A stretch of DNA of 64,000 nucleotides from Vibrio pomeroyi (lineage in GTDB: Bacteria > Pseudomonadota > Gammaproteobacteria > Enterobacterales > Vibrionaceae), in NCBI RefSeq assembly GCF_024347595.1, contig NZ_AP025506.1:2914001-2978000 (forward strand). The letters run 5' to 3'. Positions 52,892 through 62,809 of the stretch are shown here, piece by piece. Within the stretch, counting starts at the first letter, position 1; every line of letters starts with the position of its first letter. The position numbers were made by a program, and so were the translations under genes. The notes under the pieces were generated by a model that did no database searches, was not told the DNA's origin, and saw only the letters and a list, made by a program, of their open reading frames with translations.

Positions 52892-54112
52892 TTATAGGAA
52901 GCTTGTACCGTGTCCCATTGGCGATGTACCAAAGTATGACGCTAAGCTTTGACCGATATCAGCGAACGTATCGCGACGGCCTAGAGAACCCGCTGGAACC
53001 TTCTGACCGTAAACAATCACAGGGATATGCTCACGAGTATGGTCTGTACCTGGCCATGTTGGATCACAACCGTGGTCTGCAGTTAGGATGAGTACATCAT
53101 CTTCTTTCATCATATCGATGATTTCATTGATGCGACCATCGAAGTACTCAAGTGCCGCAGCGTAACCCGCAACATCACGGCGGTGGCCGTAAGCAGAGTC
53201 GAAGTCAACGAAGTTAGTGAACACAATCGTGTTGTCGCCCGCTTCATTGATCGCTTCTTTTGTTGCTTCAAATAGCGCAGGGATGCCTGTTGCTTTGGTT
53301 TTCTGAGTAATACCACAACCTGCGTAGATATCAGAGATCTTACCGATTGAGTGAACGTTACCGCCCTTCTCATCAGCAAGTTTCTGCAGAATAGTTGCCG
53401 CTGGTGGCTCAACAGAAAGATCACGACGGTTACCCGTACGCTCAAATTGACCTTTACCCGGACCAACGAATGGACGCGCGATAACACGACCAATGTTGTA
53501 GTCTTCTAGCTCTTCACGAGCAATCTGACAAAGGTCTAATAGGTTTTGTAGGCCGAATGTCTCTTCATGACAAGCGATCTGGAAAACAGAGTCCGCAGAA
53601 GTATAGAAAATTGGTAGGCCAGTCTTCATGTGTTCTTCACCTAGGTTATCTAGGATCTCAGTGCCTGATGAGTGGCAGTTACCCAAGAAACCAGACAAAC
53701 CTGCACGCTCAAGAATGCGGTCAGTCAGCTCTTTTGGAAAGCTGTTCTCTTTGTCAGTGAAGTAGCCCCAGTCAAACAATACTGGTACACCAGCGATTTC
53801 CCAGTGACCTGATGGCGTGTCTTTACCAGAAGACAGTTCAGCAGCGTGACCGTAAGCGCCAATGATTTCAGCGTCTGCATCCATACCCGGAGCAAAACGA
53901 CCTGTAGACTCTTTATGAGCCATAGCTAAACCTAGCTTAGACAGGTTTGGTAGCGTCAGAGGACCTTGACGATCTGCGTTGTCTGCAAGACCTTTGTCAC
54001 AATGATCTGCGATGTGACCCATAGTGTCTGAACCTACATCACCGAATTTGTCTGCATCCGCTGTTTCACCGATACCGAATGAATCTAAAACTAAAATAAA
54101 TGCTCTTTTCAT
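52892..54112 (-). CDS. deoB: Phosphopentomutase DeoB
   Basis: This 406-aa protein of the alkaline-phosphatase superfamily has metal-site motifs VLDSFGIGE at the start and [22 protein letters not shown] near the end. It converts (deoxy)ribose 1-phosphate to the 5-phosphate. I start at the ATG at 54112, where the family begins [15 protein letters not shown]; the longer frame has no better ribosome site. Confidence 0.95.
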   Translation of the reverse strand: MKRAFILVLDSFGIGETADADKFGDVGSDTMGHIADHCDKGLADNADRQGPLTLPNLSKLGLAMAHKESTGRFAPGMDADAEIIGAYGHAAELSSGKDTPSGHWEIAGVPVLFDWGYFTDKENSFPKELTDRILERAGLSGFLGNCHSSGTEILDNLGEEHMKTGLPIFYTSADSVFQIACHEETFGLQNLLDLCQIAREELEDYNIGRVIARPFVGPGKGQFERTGNRRDLSVEPPAATILQKLADEKGGNVHSIGKISDIYAGCGITQKTKATGIPALFEATKEAINEAGDNTIVFTNFVDFDSAYGHRRDVAGYAAALEYFDGRINEIIDMMKEDDVLILTADHGCDPTWPGTDHTREHIPVIVYGQKVPAGSLGRRDTFADIGQSLASYFGTSPMGHGTSFL

Positions 54113-54153
54113 TTTCTTCACCAACTTATTGCTCTTTGCACCAGAACTTTGTT

Positions 54154-54180
54154 TATCGGCATACACTAGATATGCCGATA
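54154..54180. repeat. Perfect 10-bp inverted repeat between deoA and deoB
   Basis: TATCGGCATA and TATGCCGATA are perfect arms around a 7-base loop in the 76-bp intercistronic space. No T run follows on the minus strand. It is likely an mRNA stem-loop for processing or stability, or an operator. Confidence 0.7.
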
Positions 54181-54188
54181 CCTGTTAT

Positions 54189-55517
54189 TTACACGTCTTC
54201 AGAACGAATCTGACGGTAAACGTCTGGCGTTGCTGTATATTCTCCGCCCACAGTGATTGCATTTTGTAATGCTGTTGCAGCTTCTTGCCACTGTTGTTCA
54301 TTGCGAGCATGAATCATTGCTAATGGTTTATCTTCACTTGCCACTTCGCCAAGACGAATGAAGTGATCAAAACCGACTGCGTAATCAATGCTGTCTGTTG
54401 CTACGCGGCGACCACCGCCCATACCAACCACAGCCATACCAATTGCACGAGTATCCATTGCTGATACCACACCGCTTTCTAGCGCGTACACTGGCTTAAC
54501 AATTTCTGCTTTTTCTAGGTAGTTATCGTAGTTCGCTACGAAATCTGCTGGACCACCAAGGCCCGCTACCATTTTACCGAAGCACTCTGCAGCTTTACCG
54601 TTATCCAGTACTGCCATCAGTTTTTCGCGCGCTTCATCTGAATCTTTTGCAAGGTTACCCAACACCAGCATTTCAGCACACGATGCCATCGTAATTTCTA
54701 GCAAACGAGGGTTACGGTATTCACCTGTTAGGAATTGAACCGCTTCACGCACTTCTACTGCGTTACCCGCCGAAGAAGCCAGAACTTGGTTCATGTCGGT
54801 TAGGATTGCTGTTGTCTTAGTACCTGCACCATTTGCTACTGCAACGATCGATTTCGCTAGCTCTTCTGACGCTTCGTAAGTCGGCATGAATGCGCCTGAA
54901 CCTACTTTTACATCCATCACTAGAGAATCAAGACCAGCGGCCAGTTTCTTAGATAGGATTGAAGCCGTGATTAGCGAGATGTTATCTACGGTTGCTGTGA
55001 TATCACGAGTCGCGTAAACACGCTTATCAGCAGGAGCTAGATCGCCTGTTTGACCGATGATCGCTACGCCAGCATCTTTAGTTACTTCACCGAACACATC
55101 GTTGGTTGGTGTAATGTTGTAACCAGGGATAGATTCAAGCTTATCTAGCGTACCGCCAGTGTGGCCCAAGCCACGACCAGAGATCATTGGAACGAAACCG
55201 CCACATGCTGCCACCATAGGGCCAAGCATCAGAGAAGTTACGTCACCAACACCACCAGTAGAGTGTTTATCAACGATTGGGCCATCAAAGTTCATGTGGC
55301 TCCAGTCAATCACCATGCCTGAATCACGCATTGCACACGTTAGTGCGATACGTTCTGGCATTGTCATTTCGTTAAAGAAGATAGCCATTGCGAATGCTGC
55401 AATTTGGCCTTCAGAAACCGTGTTCTTAGCTACGCCTTGAATGAAGAAGTTGATTTCTTCAGCTGTTAGGACTTCGCCATCACGTTTTCTGCGAATAATT
55501 TCTTGAGGTAGATACAT
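54189..55517 (-). CDS. deoA: Thymidine phosphorylase DeoA
   Basis: This 442-aa protein is the size of E. coli DeoA. It contains the pyrimidine-nucleoside phosphorylase signature [10 protein letters not shown], the glycine-rich [18 protein letters not shown] and [21 protein letters not shown]. It releases thymine and deoxyribose 1-phosphate. The gap to deoC holds an ERIC element. Confidence 0.95.
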   Translation of the reverse strand: MYLPQEIIRRKRDGEVLTAEEINFFIQGVAKNTVSEGQIAAFAMAIFFNEMTMPERIALTCAMRDSGMVIDWSHMNFDGPIVDKHSTGGVGDVTSLMLGPMVAACGGFVPMISGRGLGHTGGTLDKLESIPGYNITPTNDVFGEVTKDAGVAIIGQTGDLAPADKRVYATRDITATVDNISLITASILSKKLAAGLDSLVMDVKVGSGAFMPTYEASEELAKSIVAVANGAGTKTTAILTDMNQVLASSAGNAVEVREAVQFLTGEYRNPRLLEITMASCAEMLVLGNLAKDSDEAREKLMAVLDNGKAAECFGKMVAGLGGPADFVANYDNYLEKAEIVKPVYALESGVVSAMDTRAIGMAVVGMGGGRRVATDSIDYAVGFDHFIRLGEVASEDKPLAMIHARNEQQWQEAATALQNAITVGGEYTATPDVYRQIRSEDV

Positions 55518-55614
55518 TAGTGCCTCCCAAACTCTAGTGAGTATGGTTTGTAGGGGAAAGAGGTAATATGGAGTGACTTAACGCCACTCCATCAAACAGA
55601 CTTGTTATGTTCAA

Positions 55615-55769
55615 TACTCTAAATATTTGGCGTTGCAGTTAGGCGACCATTCTCTTGAAAGAAAATCGAAGTTCATTCCTATGAGCATAGAGGCTCTATG
55701 CGATTAGGACGGCCGGCGAACCGGTGAACTACTCAGTCAACAACGCTGCGGCGTCAAATATGACGAGTA
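55615..55769. mobile_element. ERIC-type palindromic element between deoC and deoA
   Basis: The 155-bp segment is bounded by TACTC...GAGTA and by inverted ends ATATTTGGCGTTGCAG and CTGCGGCGTCAAATAT (13 of 16 match). Internal hairpins include GCATAGA/TCTATGC and CCGG/CCGG. The ends match what I remember of the ERIC/IRU consensus: one end CTGCAAC...TTATTTAGGGTATA, the other CATACTTCAAGCTGCAGGTGCGTTG. It stops two bases before the deoC stop codon. A separate hairpin (55568-55592) lies on the deoA side. Confidence 0.75.
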
Positions 55770-55771
55770 AA

Positions 55772-56548
55772 TTAGTATGCTGCTGGATCAGCAGTTTGGT
55801 CTGTCACTTCTAATGTATTAAGAAGGTTAGTTAGTAGGCTTGAAGCACCAAAACGGTAGTGCATGTTGTCTGCCCACTCAGCGCCTAGTAGTTCATCAGC
55901 CATTGCTAGGTATAGTGCTGCATCTTCCGCAGTACGTACGCCACCAGCAGGTTTGAAACCAACTGTTTTAGCAACGCCCATGTCACGAATAACTTCAAGC
56001 ATCATGCGCGCGTACTCTGGAGTCGCGTTTACTGGCACTTTACCTGTTGAAGTTTTGATGAAGTCTGCACCAGCTTCGATACAGATTTGAGAAGCTTTCT
56101 TGATCAGTGCTTCTTCTTTCAGTTCACCTGTTTCGATGATCACTTTAAGCGTGATGTCACCACAAGCTGCTTTACATTGCTTAACTAGCTCAAAGCCAAC
56201 TTCTTCGTTGCCAGCAATAAGAGCACGGTATGGGAATACTACGTCAACTTCATCTGCGCCGTACGCTACTGCTGCTTTTGTTTCTGCAACAGCAATTTCG
56301 ATGTCGTCATTACCATGAGGGAAGTTAGTTACAGTCGCAATGCGTACTTCTGGAGTACCTTGCTCACGCAACGCTTTCTTAGCTGCTGGGATAAAGCGAG
56401 GGTAAATACAGATTGCAGCTGTGTTGCCTACTGCAGTCTTCGCGTCATGACAAAGCGCCACTACTTTCTCAGTAGTATCGTCGTCATTTAGCGTAGTTAG
56501 GTCCATAAGTTTAAGTGCACGTAGAGCTGCTGCTTTTAAATCGCTCAT
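55772..56548 (-). CDS. deoC: Deoxyribose-phosphate aldolase DeoC
   Basis: This 258-aa class I aldolase has the Schiff-base lysine segment [10 protein letters not shown] and the [11 protein letters not shown] motif. It cleaves deoxyribose 5-phosphate to glyceraldehyde 3-phosphate and acetaldehyde. It is first in the deo operon; the promoter must lie in 56549-56990. Confidence 0.95.
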   Translation of the reverse strand: MSDLKAAALRALKLMDLTTLNDDDTTEKVVALCHDAKTAVGNTAAICIYPRFIPAAKKALREQGTPEVRIATVTNFPHGNDDIEIAVAETKAAVAYGADEVDVVFPYRALIAGNEEVGFELVKQCKAACGDITLKVIIETGELKEEALIKKASQICIEAGADFIKTSTGKVPVNATPEYARMMLEVIRDMGVAKTVGFKPAGGVRTAEDAALYLAMADELLGAEWADNMHYRFGASSLLTNLLNTLEVTDQTADPAAY

Positions 56549-56902
56549 TTCTATCTCCGATCAATATATTCAAATAGTTAACTACTTCGCCCTCCATCCA
56601 GTATAGATGGATATTTTAGTAATGCTCAGTAGTCACAAATGAACGGACTTGGTTCCCTGAAGACTTGATAACTTTCGCTACCAATTGCAATCCTTGTCAC
56701 CGCACAGTACCAGTTTGGTCTATGGCACAACAAATCAGTCATGTTGTGTCTAACATCTATAGCGTATCGCTAAGTTTGGCTTAATCCCAGAAGAATAACC
56801 TTTGGACGAATCCAAGCGGTCACTTTCTTGCCAAAAGAGACATCCTATCCCTTAAGCTTATACATTATAGGTATCCATCAATAAATTGTAGTGCTCCTTA
56901 GA

Positions 56903-56918
56903 ACGCAAACGGTTTGTA
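56903..56918. promoter_or_regulatory. PurR/CytR-type site upstream of deoC
   Basis: ACGCAAACGGTTTGTA fits the PurR box (ANGCAANCGNTTNCNT) at all but two fixed positions and has the central CG of LacI-family operators. It lies about 355 bp upstream of deoC, in the 518-bp gap 56549-57066. I see no gene in that gap, only this site and the nupC terminator. CytR or PurR control of nucleoside genes would fit. Confidence 0.5.
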
Positions 56919-56989
56919 TCTCAAAAAAACATTCTAGACCTATTAATCGACTTCAAGCTGATGCTTATGCCAAAGAATCACTAGGCCTA

Positions 56990-57028
56990 AAAACAAAAAA
57001 GCCCCGCAGCAATTTCTTGCTACGGGGC
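56990..57028 (-). terminator. Terminator downstream of nupC
   Basis: GCCCCG pairs with CGGGGC, with an inner GCAA/TTGC stem, followed on the minus strand by a long T run. Confidence 0.88.
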
Positions 57029-57066
57029 GATATTATTATGGCGTCTATATATCTAAATCTACTTGA

Positions 57067-58329
57067 TTAGAAAGATAGGAAGAAGCCAGCAATTGTTGCT
57101 GCCATCAGGTTAGATAGAGTACCAGCAATTACCGCTTTAACACCCATACGTGCGATGTCGTGGCGACGGCTTGGTGCAATACCACCTAGACCACCTAGAA
57201 GAATCGCAATAGAAGAAAGGTTTGCGAAACCACATAGTGCGAATGCGATGATAGCTTGAGTCTTCTCAGACATCACTTGACCAGTTGCTGCAACAACTTG
57301 AGCGTTTTCACCAACATATGGTACGAAGTTTAGGTATGCAACGAATTCGTTAACAACTGTCTTCTGACCAATGAAAGAACCAGCGATAGTTGCTTCTTCC
57401 CATGGAACACCAATGATGAATGCTAGTGGTGCGAAGATCCAACCTAGAAGAAGTTCTAGAGTTAGGTTTTCCATACCAACCCAACCACCGATGCCACCTA
57501 GGATACCGTTGATTAGAGCAATTAGACCGATGAATGCTAGTAGCATTGCACCTACGTTTAGAGCTAGTTGTAGACCAACTGATGCGCCACCTGCTGCTGC
57601 GTCGATAACGTTAGCTGGTTTGTCATCGCCACCGTCCATTTCGTCAGCGATGTTGTCGTCTGGCTTATCAGTTTCAGGCTTGATGATTTTAGCGAATAGT
57701 AGACCACCAGGTGCTGCCATGAATGACGCTGCAACTAGGTACTCTAGAGGTACACCCATAGATGCGTAACCTGCTAGTACACCACCAGCTACAGAAGCCA
57801 AACCACCACACATTACTGCGAATAGTTCAGAGTTTGTCATTTTAGGAACAAATGGACGAACAACTAGAGGTGCTTCAGTTTGACCAACGAAGATGTTTGC
57901 TGCTGCAGACATAGACTCGGCGCGAGAAGTACCTAGAGCTTTCTGAAGACCACCACCAAGAACTTTGATTACAATTTGCATAACACCAATGTAGTAAAGT
58001 ACAGAGATAAGTGCAGAGAAGAAAATCAGAGTTGGTAGTACTTGGAAAGCAAAGATGAAACCGATACCGTCAACTGAGAAGTTAACTAGGCTGCCGAATA
58101 GGAAACCAGTACCGTCTTTACCGTAGTCGATCACGTTTGCTACACCAGCAGAGAAACCTGCAAGTAGATCACGACCCCAAGGGATGTAAAGTACGAATGC
58201 ACCAAGTGCGAATTGGATAGCGAAAGCGCCACCCACTGTTCTTAGATTAATAGCTTTGCGGTTGTCAGATAGTAGTACTGCGATTGCGATCAGTGCAACC
58301 ATTCCGACTAGGCTCATAAACAGGCTCAT
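57067..58329 (-). CDS. nupC: Nucleoside transporter NupC (CNT family)
   Basis: This 420-aa membrane protein is nearly identical in pattern to the V. cholerae concentrative nucleoside transporter of known structure. Shared stretches include NRKAINLRTVGGAFAIQF, LPTLIFFSALISVLYY, ANIFVGQTEAPLVVRPF and ALCGFANLSSIAILLGGLG. It imports nucleosides with a sodium ion. It feeds the neighbouring deo enzymes. Confidence 0.95.
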   Translation of the reverse strand: MSLFMSLVGMVALIAIAVLLSDNRKAINLRTVGGAFAIQFALGAFVLYIPWGRDLLAGFSAGVANVIDYGKDGTGFLFGSLVNFSVDGIGFIFAFQVLPTLIFFSALISVLYYIGVMQIVIKVLGGGLQKALGTSRAESMSAAANIFVGQTEAPLVVRPFVPKMTNSELFAVMCGGLASVAGGVLAGYASMGVPLEYLVAASFMAAPGGLLFAKIIKPETDKPDDNIADEMDGGDDKPANVIDAAAGGASVGLQLALNVGAMLLAFIGLIALINGILGGIGGWVGMENLTLELLLGWIFAPLAFIIGVPWEEATIAGSFIGQKTVVNEFVAYLNFVPYVGENAQVVAATGQVMSEKTQAIIAFALCGFANLSSIAILLGGLGGIAPSRRHDIARMGVKAVIAGTLSNLMAATIAGFFLSF

Positions 58330-58533
58330 AGTTTATGACTTCCTTATTAGTTATTTATTGGCGTGTTACAAAATGGGGCTATAAAGCGGAGGCAATTATA
58401 CTCATGCGACCACTAATAAAGTAATGCCGTCCTCACACTTTCGTAGAAGATTCATGTACCATTCACGCGCAAATGTGACCCAAATCACAAGCTCAGTGCA
58501 ATTTACGCAAACGATAAACAAAAACCTTCGATT

Positions 58534-59346
58534 TTATTCACATATACCGAATGCGCGATGGCTATTTTGCCAAATCTGCGCTGCAATCGATTGCTTTGGC
58601 TCTTTTCTAAGCAAAAAAAGTTCATTTAAGATCGTAACTAAATATTTGGAATGATTAACATTTCCTTGGTTTCCATGCATGGGCATGTCCGGAGCATCCG
58701 TTTCCAATACCAAGCATTCAAGGGGCAATTTTGCGATGGTTGTGCGTGTTTTTTGCGCTCTTGGGTAAGTTATCGTTCCACCGACGCCAATATAGAAACC
58801 GAGCTTGATCCAAGCCAAAGCCTGCTGTTCACTCCCCGAAAAACCGTGAATCACACCACCTAAGGTGAACTTGTGCTGCTTTATTAGCTCAATAAGTCGG
58901 TTGTAAGACTTCCTCTCATGGATGATTAAAGGCAGCCCAAACGCCTTCGCAAGCTCCATTTGTTGGATAAAAAAACGCTCTTGCTTTTCCTTTTCGACGT
59001 CGACAAAGAAGTCGAGTCCACACTCTCCTATCGCGACACACTGGCTGTTTTTTGAAGAGAGTAACTGGCGAAGTTCTGAAAATTGTGTCTCATCCGCTTG
59101 CTCTAAAAAGTACGGGTGGAAGCCTAATGCATAGTAAATATTAGGATGAGATTGAGCGATTTTGTCGAGTTTTCCCCAGTTACTTTGGCCAATAGAAGGA
59201 ATCAACAGTTTCTCAACTTGGGCTTGTTTCGCTTCTTTTAGGTAACCATCAAGACTTTGCTCAACTGAAAAACCGCTGTCAAAGGCGTCAAAGTCCGCAT
59301 GGCAATGGGTATCAAATAGCGGAAAATCACTTAATTCTGGTGTCAT
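58534..59346 (-). CDS. TatD-family metal-dependent hydrolase (YjjV-like)
   Basis: This 270-aa protein has the TatD metal ligands DTHCHADFD, GECGLDF, IHERK, HGFSG and ETDAPDMP. Family members are 3'-5' exonucleases or uncharacterised amidohydrolases. I start at the ATG at 59346. Its first 20 bases overlap the short DUF5363 gene, pointing to translational coupling. Confidence 0.9.
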   Translation of the reverse strand: MTPELSDFPLFDTHCHADFDAFDSGFSVEQSLDGYLKEAKQAQVEKLLIPSIGQSNWGKLDKIAQSHPNIYYALGFHPYFLEQADETQFSELRQLLSSKNSQCVAIGECGLDFFVDVEKEKQERFFIQQMELAKAFGLPLIIHERKSYNRLIELIKQHKFTLGGVIHGFSGSEQQALAWIKLGFYIGVGGTITYPRAQKTRTTIAKLPLECLVLETDAPDMPMHGNQGNVNHSKYLVTILNELFLLRKEPKQSIAAQIWQNSHRAFGICE

Positions 59347-59482
59347 CTTCCCCACTCTCTGCTTGTTGTCCTTGAGGATCACTACGATGAGGCACACAGC
59401 TGCGCTTATTCTCAGGTGTTAAACCAAGCTCCTCACACCACTTATCGTATTTCTTAATCCAATCTTTAATCCAACCGAACAT
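59327..59482 (-). CDS. DUF5363-like small protein overlapping tatD
   Basis: This 51-aa frame begins at the ATG at 59482 behind GAGG and reads MFGWIKDWIKKYDKWCEELG, then LTPENKRSCVPHRSDP. I remember the same opening in short Vibrio proteins beside yjjV-type genes. It ends at a TGA 20 bases inside the tatD frame. An ATG one codon earlier is possible. Function unknown. Confidence 0.8.
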   Translation of the reverse strand: MFGWIKDWIKKYDKWCEELGLTPENKRSCVPHRSDPQGQQAESGEDDTRIK

Positions 59483-59520
59483 CATAACCTCACGACTCTT
59501 ACTTCAAATGACACGCATTA

Positions 59521-59553
59521 AAAAACGCCTATTGCAGAACAATAGACGTTTTT
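59521..59553 (-). terminator. Terminator downstream of prfC
   Basis: CTATTG pairs with CAATAG inside flanking AAAAACG and CGTTTTT arms. The minus-strand side gives a T run. Confidence 0.85.
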
Positions 59554-59580
59554 GTTTAACTCGAATAGAGCGCGGAGTAA

Positions 59581-61161
59581 TTAGTGCTCGCGCGTCGCTC
59601 GGAACTGAACTTCTGGGAAACGTTCAGAAGCTAGGTTCAAGTTCACCATAGTTGGTGCGATGTAAGACAGGTTGTCACCGCCATCTAGCGCTAGGTTAGA
59701 TTGGTTCTTACGTTTGAACTCTTCCAGTTTCTTAGCGTCGTCACACTCAACCCAACGAGCTGTTGCAACGTTAACACCTTCGTAGATAGCTTCTACGTTG
59801 TATTCAGCTTTCAAGCGCGCTACAACCACGTCGAACTGAAGTACACCAACCGCACCAACGATCAGGTCGTTGTTCTGCATTGGACGGAATACTTGCACAG
59901 CGCCCTCTTCTGAAAGCTGAACCAAACCTTTAAGAAGTTGCTTCTGCTTCAGTGGATCGCGTAGACGAATACGACGGAATAGCTCTGGCGCAAAGTTTGG
60001 AATACCAGAGAACTTCAGGCTTTCACCTTGAGTAAAGGTATCACCAATCTGGATTGTGCCGTGGTTGTGCAGACCAATGATATCGCCCGCGTAAGCTTTC
60101 TCAGCTCGCGCACGGTCACCCGCCATGAAGGTTACCGCATCCGAGATACTTACATTCTTGCCAGTACGAACATGGTTCATCTTCATACCTTGGTTGTAAG
60201 TACCCGATACGATACGCATGAATGCGATACGGTCACGGTGCTTAGGATCCATGTTTGCTTGGATCTTAAATACGAAGCCAGAAAACTTCTCTTCTGTAGC
60301 AACAACATCACGCTCGTTCGCTTGGCGAGTTTGCGGTGCAGGTGCCCACTTCGTTAGACCATCTAGCATGTGGTCAACACCAAAGTTACCCAGTGCAGTA
60401 CCGAAGTAAACAGGCGTTAACTCACCAGCAAGGAACAAATCGTGATCAAATTCAGGACAAGCACCGATAACAAGCTCTAGCTCTTCACGCACGCTTTCCG
60501 CAAGATCGTCACCTACCGCTTCATTTAGCTCAGGATTGTCTAGACCTTTGATGATACGTACTTCTTGGATTTCATGGCCGTGGCCAGATTCGTACAAGAT
60601 CGTTTCATCACGGTGAATGTGGTAAACACCTTTAAACTCTTTACCACAACCAATTGGCCATGAGATTGGAGAACAAGCCATACCCAGCTCGCTTTCTACT
60701 TCATCAAGCACTTCCATCGGGTCACGAACGTCACGGTCAAGTTTGTTCATAAACGTTACGATTGGCGTATCACGTAGGCGTGTTACTTCCATTAGTTTGC
60801 GAGTACGATCCTCGACACCTTTCGCAGCATCGATAACCATCAAACAAGAGTCAACCGCAGTTAGTGTACGGTACGTATCTTCCGAGAAATCTTCGTGTCC
60901 TGGAGTATCTAGTAGGTTTACTAGGCAATCATTGTATGGGAATTGCATTACCGACGTAGTTACCGAGATACCACGTTCTTTTTCCATCTCCATCCAGTCA
61001 GATTTAGCGTGCTGGTTAGAGCCACGGCCTTTTACGGTACCCGCTTTCTGAATCGCGTTTCCGAATAAAAGAACTTTTTCAGTAATCGTGGTTTTACCCG
61101 CATCCGGGTGAGAGATAATTGCAAACGTTCTACGTTTGCTCACTTCTTGTTGGAAAGACAT
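59581..61161 (-). CDS. prfC: Peptide chain release factor 3
   Basis: This 526-aa translational GTPase has [43 protein letters not shown] and NKLDRD motifs and the RF3-specific C-terminal domain. It removes RF1 and RF2 from the ribosome after peptide release. Length matches E. coli RF3 (529 aa). Confidence 0.95.
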   Translation of the reverse strand: MSFQQEVSKRRTFAIISHPDAGKTTITEKVLLFGNAIQKAGTVKGRGSNQHAKSDWMEMEKERGISVTTSVMQFPYNDCLVNLLDTPGHEDFSEDTYRTLTAVDSCLMVIDAAKGVEDRTRKLMEVTRLRDTPIVTFMNKLDRDVRDPMEVLDEVESELGMACSPISWPIGCGKEFKGVYHIHRDETILYESGHGHEIQEVRIIKGLDNPELNEAVGDDLAESVREELELVIGACPEFDHDLFLAGELTPVYFGTALGNFGVDHMLDGLTKWAPAPQTRQANERDVVATEEKFSGFVFKIQANMDPKHRDRIAFMRIVSGTYNQGMKMNHVRTGKNVSISDAVTFMAGDRARAEKAYAGDIIGLHNHGTIQIGDTFTQGESLKFSGIPNFAPELFRRIRLRDPLKQKQLLKGLVQLSEEGAVQVFRPMQNNDLIVGAVGVLQFDVVVARLKAEYNVEAIYEGVNVATARWVECDDAKKLEEFKRKNQSNLALDGGDNLSYIAPTMVNLNLASERFPEVQFRATREH

Positions 61162-61185
61162 AGTCGCCCTTTGCTGATCTAAAGC

Positions 61186-61217
61186 GTAAAAAGGGCAAGT
61201 AGATAATACTTGCCCTT
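61186..61217 (-). terminator. Terminator downstream of rimI
   Basis: AAGGGCAAGTA pairs perfectly with TACTTGCCCTT (11 bp, 5-base loop), followed on the minus strand by a T run. Confidence 0.88.
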
Positions 61218-61299
61218 GAATTCTGTGTGCGGATTATACAGAAAGCGTGTCACTTTCTAAAGGGTCAGTTTGCACCCTATTTTGTCGCTTATTCTCTGC

Positions 61300-61755
61300 T
61301 TAGCTAAAAGACATAAAAAGATAGCTCATAATGATGGCATCTTCATTGCCTTGCTTAGTTGGGTAATAGTTACGACGGCGGTCGACTTCGTTGAAACCGG
61401 CTTTCTCATACAGGTTAAACGCGTTCACGTTACTCTCGCGAACTTCCAGCCAAGCACTTTCCGCGTCAGCTTGCTCACACATATCAAGAAAATGCTCGGT
61501 CAGCGCTTTACCATAACCTTTACCTTGCTGGCTTGGGTCGACAGCAATATTAAGCAGCGTCACTTCACCAACGATATTTTGCGCGAAGAAATACCCTACC
61601 ACTTGTCCATCGACTTCAAGCACATGGTGACAAGCACCTCGACTATCGAGATCGCGAATCATAGTTTCAGACCAAGGGTGAGAATGCGCGGTCTGTTCTA
61701 TCTGCCAAATAGCGTCTAGGTGTTTTTGTGAAGTCGGTAAAAATTGATTAGTCAT
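61300..61755 (-). CDS. rimI: Ribosomal-protein-alanine N-acetyltransferase RimI
   Basis: This 151-aa GNAT protein has the acetyl-CoA loop VDPSQQGKGYGKAL and WLEVRESNVNAFNLYEKAGF, as in RimI, which acetylates the N-terminus of S18. The ATG at 61755 overlaps the holD stop by eight bases, the usual holD-rimI pairing. Confidence 0.93.
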   Translation of the reverse strand: MTNQFLPTSQKHLDAIWQIEQTAHSHPWSETMIRDLDSRGACHHVLEVDGQVVGYFFAQNIVGEVTLLNIAVDPSQQGKGYGKALTEHFLDMCEQADAESAWLEVRESNVNAFNLYEKAGFNEVDRRRNYYPTKQGNEDAIIMSYLFMSFS

Positions 61756-62146
61756 AAGCACAAATTTGTTGCCATAAATCGCGGCGGTGTTGGTTATTAC
61801 CATTGATGTCAGACAGTAATGGTGATTGTAATGTTTTTGCTTTCAGCTCTTGGGCGGACTCACAACCTGCAAACCATACCCATTCAACATCACCGAGTTC
61901 GAGAGAAGATAGGTGTTGAGGCTGAATATGTAAGGCTTGAGGTAAGTCGAGCTTGATACTTTTGAGTACACGCTCAAACATCACGGCGAGGTCTTCCTGA
62001 GGTTTTTCAGGCGATACCAACAGTAACTTGCAATCGTTAGAGAGCGGAGTCAATTCAGATTCATAGCCCGCCAAACGCTCTGGGTGACTAAGCTCCCATT
62101 GGCTAATGCCCATCTCTTGCAGGTATTGTGCGTGTGTTTGTGACAT
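61748..62146 (-). CDS. holD: DNA polymerase III psi subunit HolD
   Basis: This 132-aa protein begins YLQEMGISQWELSHPERL, the family start motif that binds the chi subunit. Sequence is diverged, as expected for HolD. Psi links the clamp loader to SSB through chi. Cotranscribed with rimI. Confidence 0.9.
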   Translation of the reverse strand: MSQTHAQYLQEMGISQWELSHPERLAGYESELTPLSNDCKLLLVSPEKPQEDLAVMFERVLKSIKLDLPQALHIQPQHLSSLELGDVEWVWFAGCESAQELKAKTLQSPLLSDINGNNQHRRDLWQQICAYD

Positions 62147-62230
62147 ATCTAGCGGTGTAACCTTAGGTTGATAGTGGGCGACTGATTAGAGCGAAGTTAA
62201 AAACGAGCTCATCAAGGTTGGGCTGATACT

Positions 62231-62264
62231 AACAAAAAATAAAGGAGCATCAAGCTCCTTTATT
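62231..62264 (-). terminator. Terminator after the GNAT gene
   Basis: AATAAAGGAGC pairs with GCTCCTTTATT around a 5-base loop, with a T run on the minus strand. It ends the ubiT-GNAT transcript. Confidence 0.88.
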
Positions 62265-62305
62265 TAGACTAAATCAGTTTGCATTATATTGCGTGGGAAA
62301 TAGGC

Positions 62306-62809
62306 TTATAAGTCGTTGAACTCAGGACTGTAAGCGATCTCACCAGAATGCCCGACAAGCGCACCTTCAACTAACTCGATAGCTTGAAAAGCTCCCTCAG
62401 GCACATCCCAAGCGCAGCTCAAACCAAACTCACTCGCAGCCTTGAAACCAAAGCGACCGTAATAGGCAGGATCACCAAGCACAACACAGGCTGGGTAACC
62501 GAAATCAACCAAAGTAGAGAAAGCATCTTCAACCAGGGATTTAGCAATGCCTTGGTTGCGGAACTCTTCTTTCACAGCAAGTGGCGCAAGCCCCTGCCAG
62601 TTGTGATCGTCACCTTTAAGCGTAATTGGGCTAAACATCAGGTGACCAACCACCTCACCTTCGTCAGAACAAGCCACCAGCGATAGCGTTAAATGACTAT
62701 TCTCACGCAAGCTCATAACCAAATTAGCTTCTGCATCCGTTTCAAAAACAGATTTCAATAGACGATCAATGACAAGTATATCTGCCGGTGCTTCAGTTCG
62801 AATAAGCAT
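62306..62809 (-). CDS. GNAT acetyltransferase, YhbS-like
   Basis: This 167-aa protein has the GNAT acetyl-CoA loop VKEEFRNQGIAKSLV and the YhbS-type signature VVLGDPAYYGRFGF. E. coli yhbS is likewise adjacent to yhbT (ubiT). Its start overlaps the ubiT stop by 17 bases, so the two are coupled. Substrate unknown. Confidence 0.88.
   Translation of the reverse strand: MLIRTEAPADILVIDRLLKSVFETDAEANLVMSLRENSHLTLSLVACSDEGEVVGHLMFSPITLKGDDHNWQGLAPLAVKEEFRNQGIAKSLVEDAFSTLVDFGYPACVVLGDPAYYGRFGFKAASEFGLSCAWDVPEGAFQAIELVEGALVGHSGEIAYSPEFNDL

Noticed and set aside
55625..55759. Integron attC-like (VCR) recombination site
   Set aside because: The inverted ends and internal layout fit an ERIC element better, and there is no cassette array or integrase nearby.
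56620..56760. CRP site in the deoC promoter region
   Set aside because: TCACA and TGTG half-sites occur, but none has the correct 6-base spacing with a matching partner.
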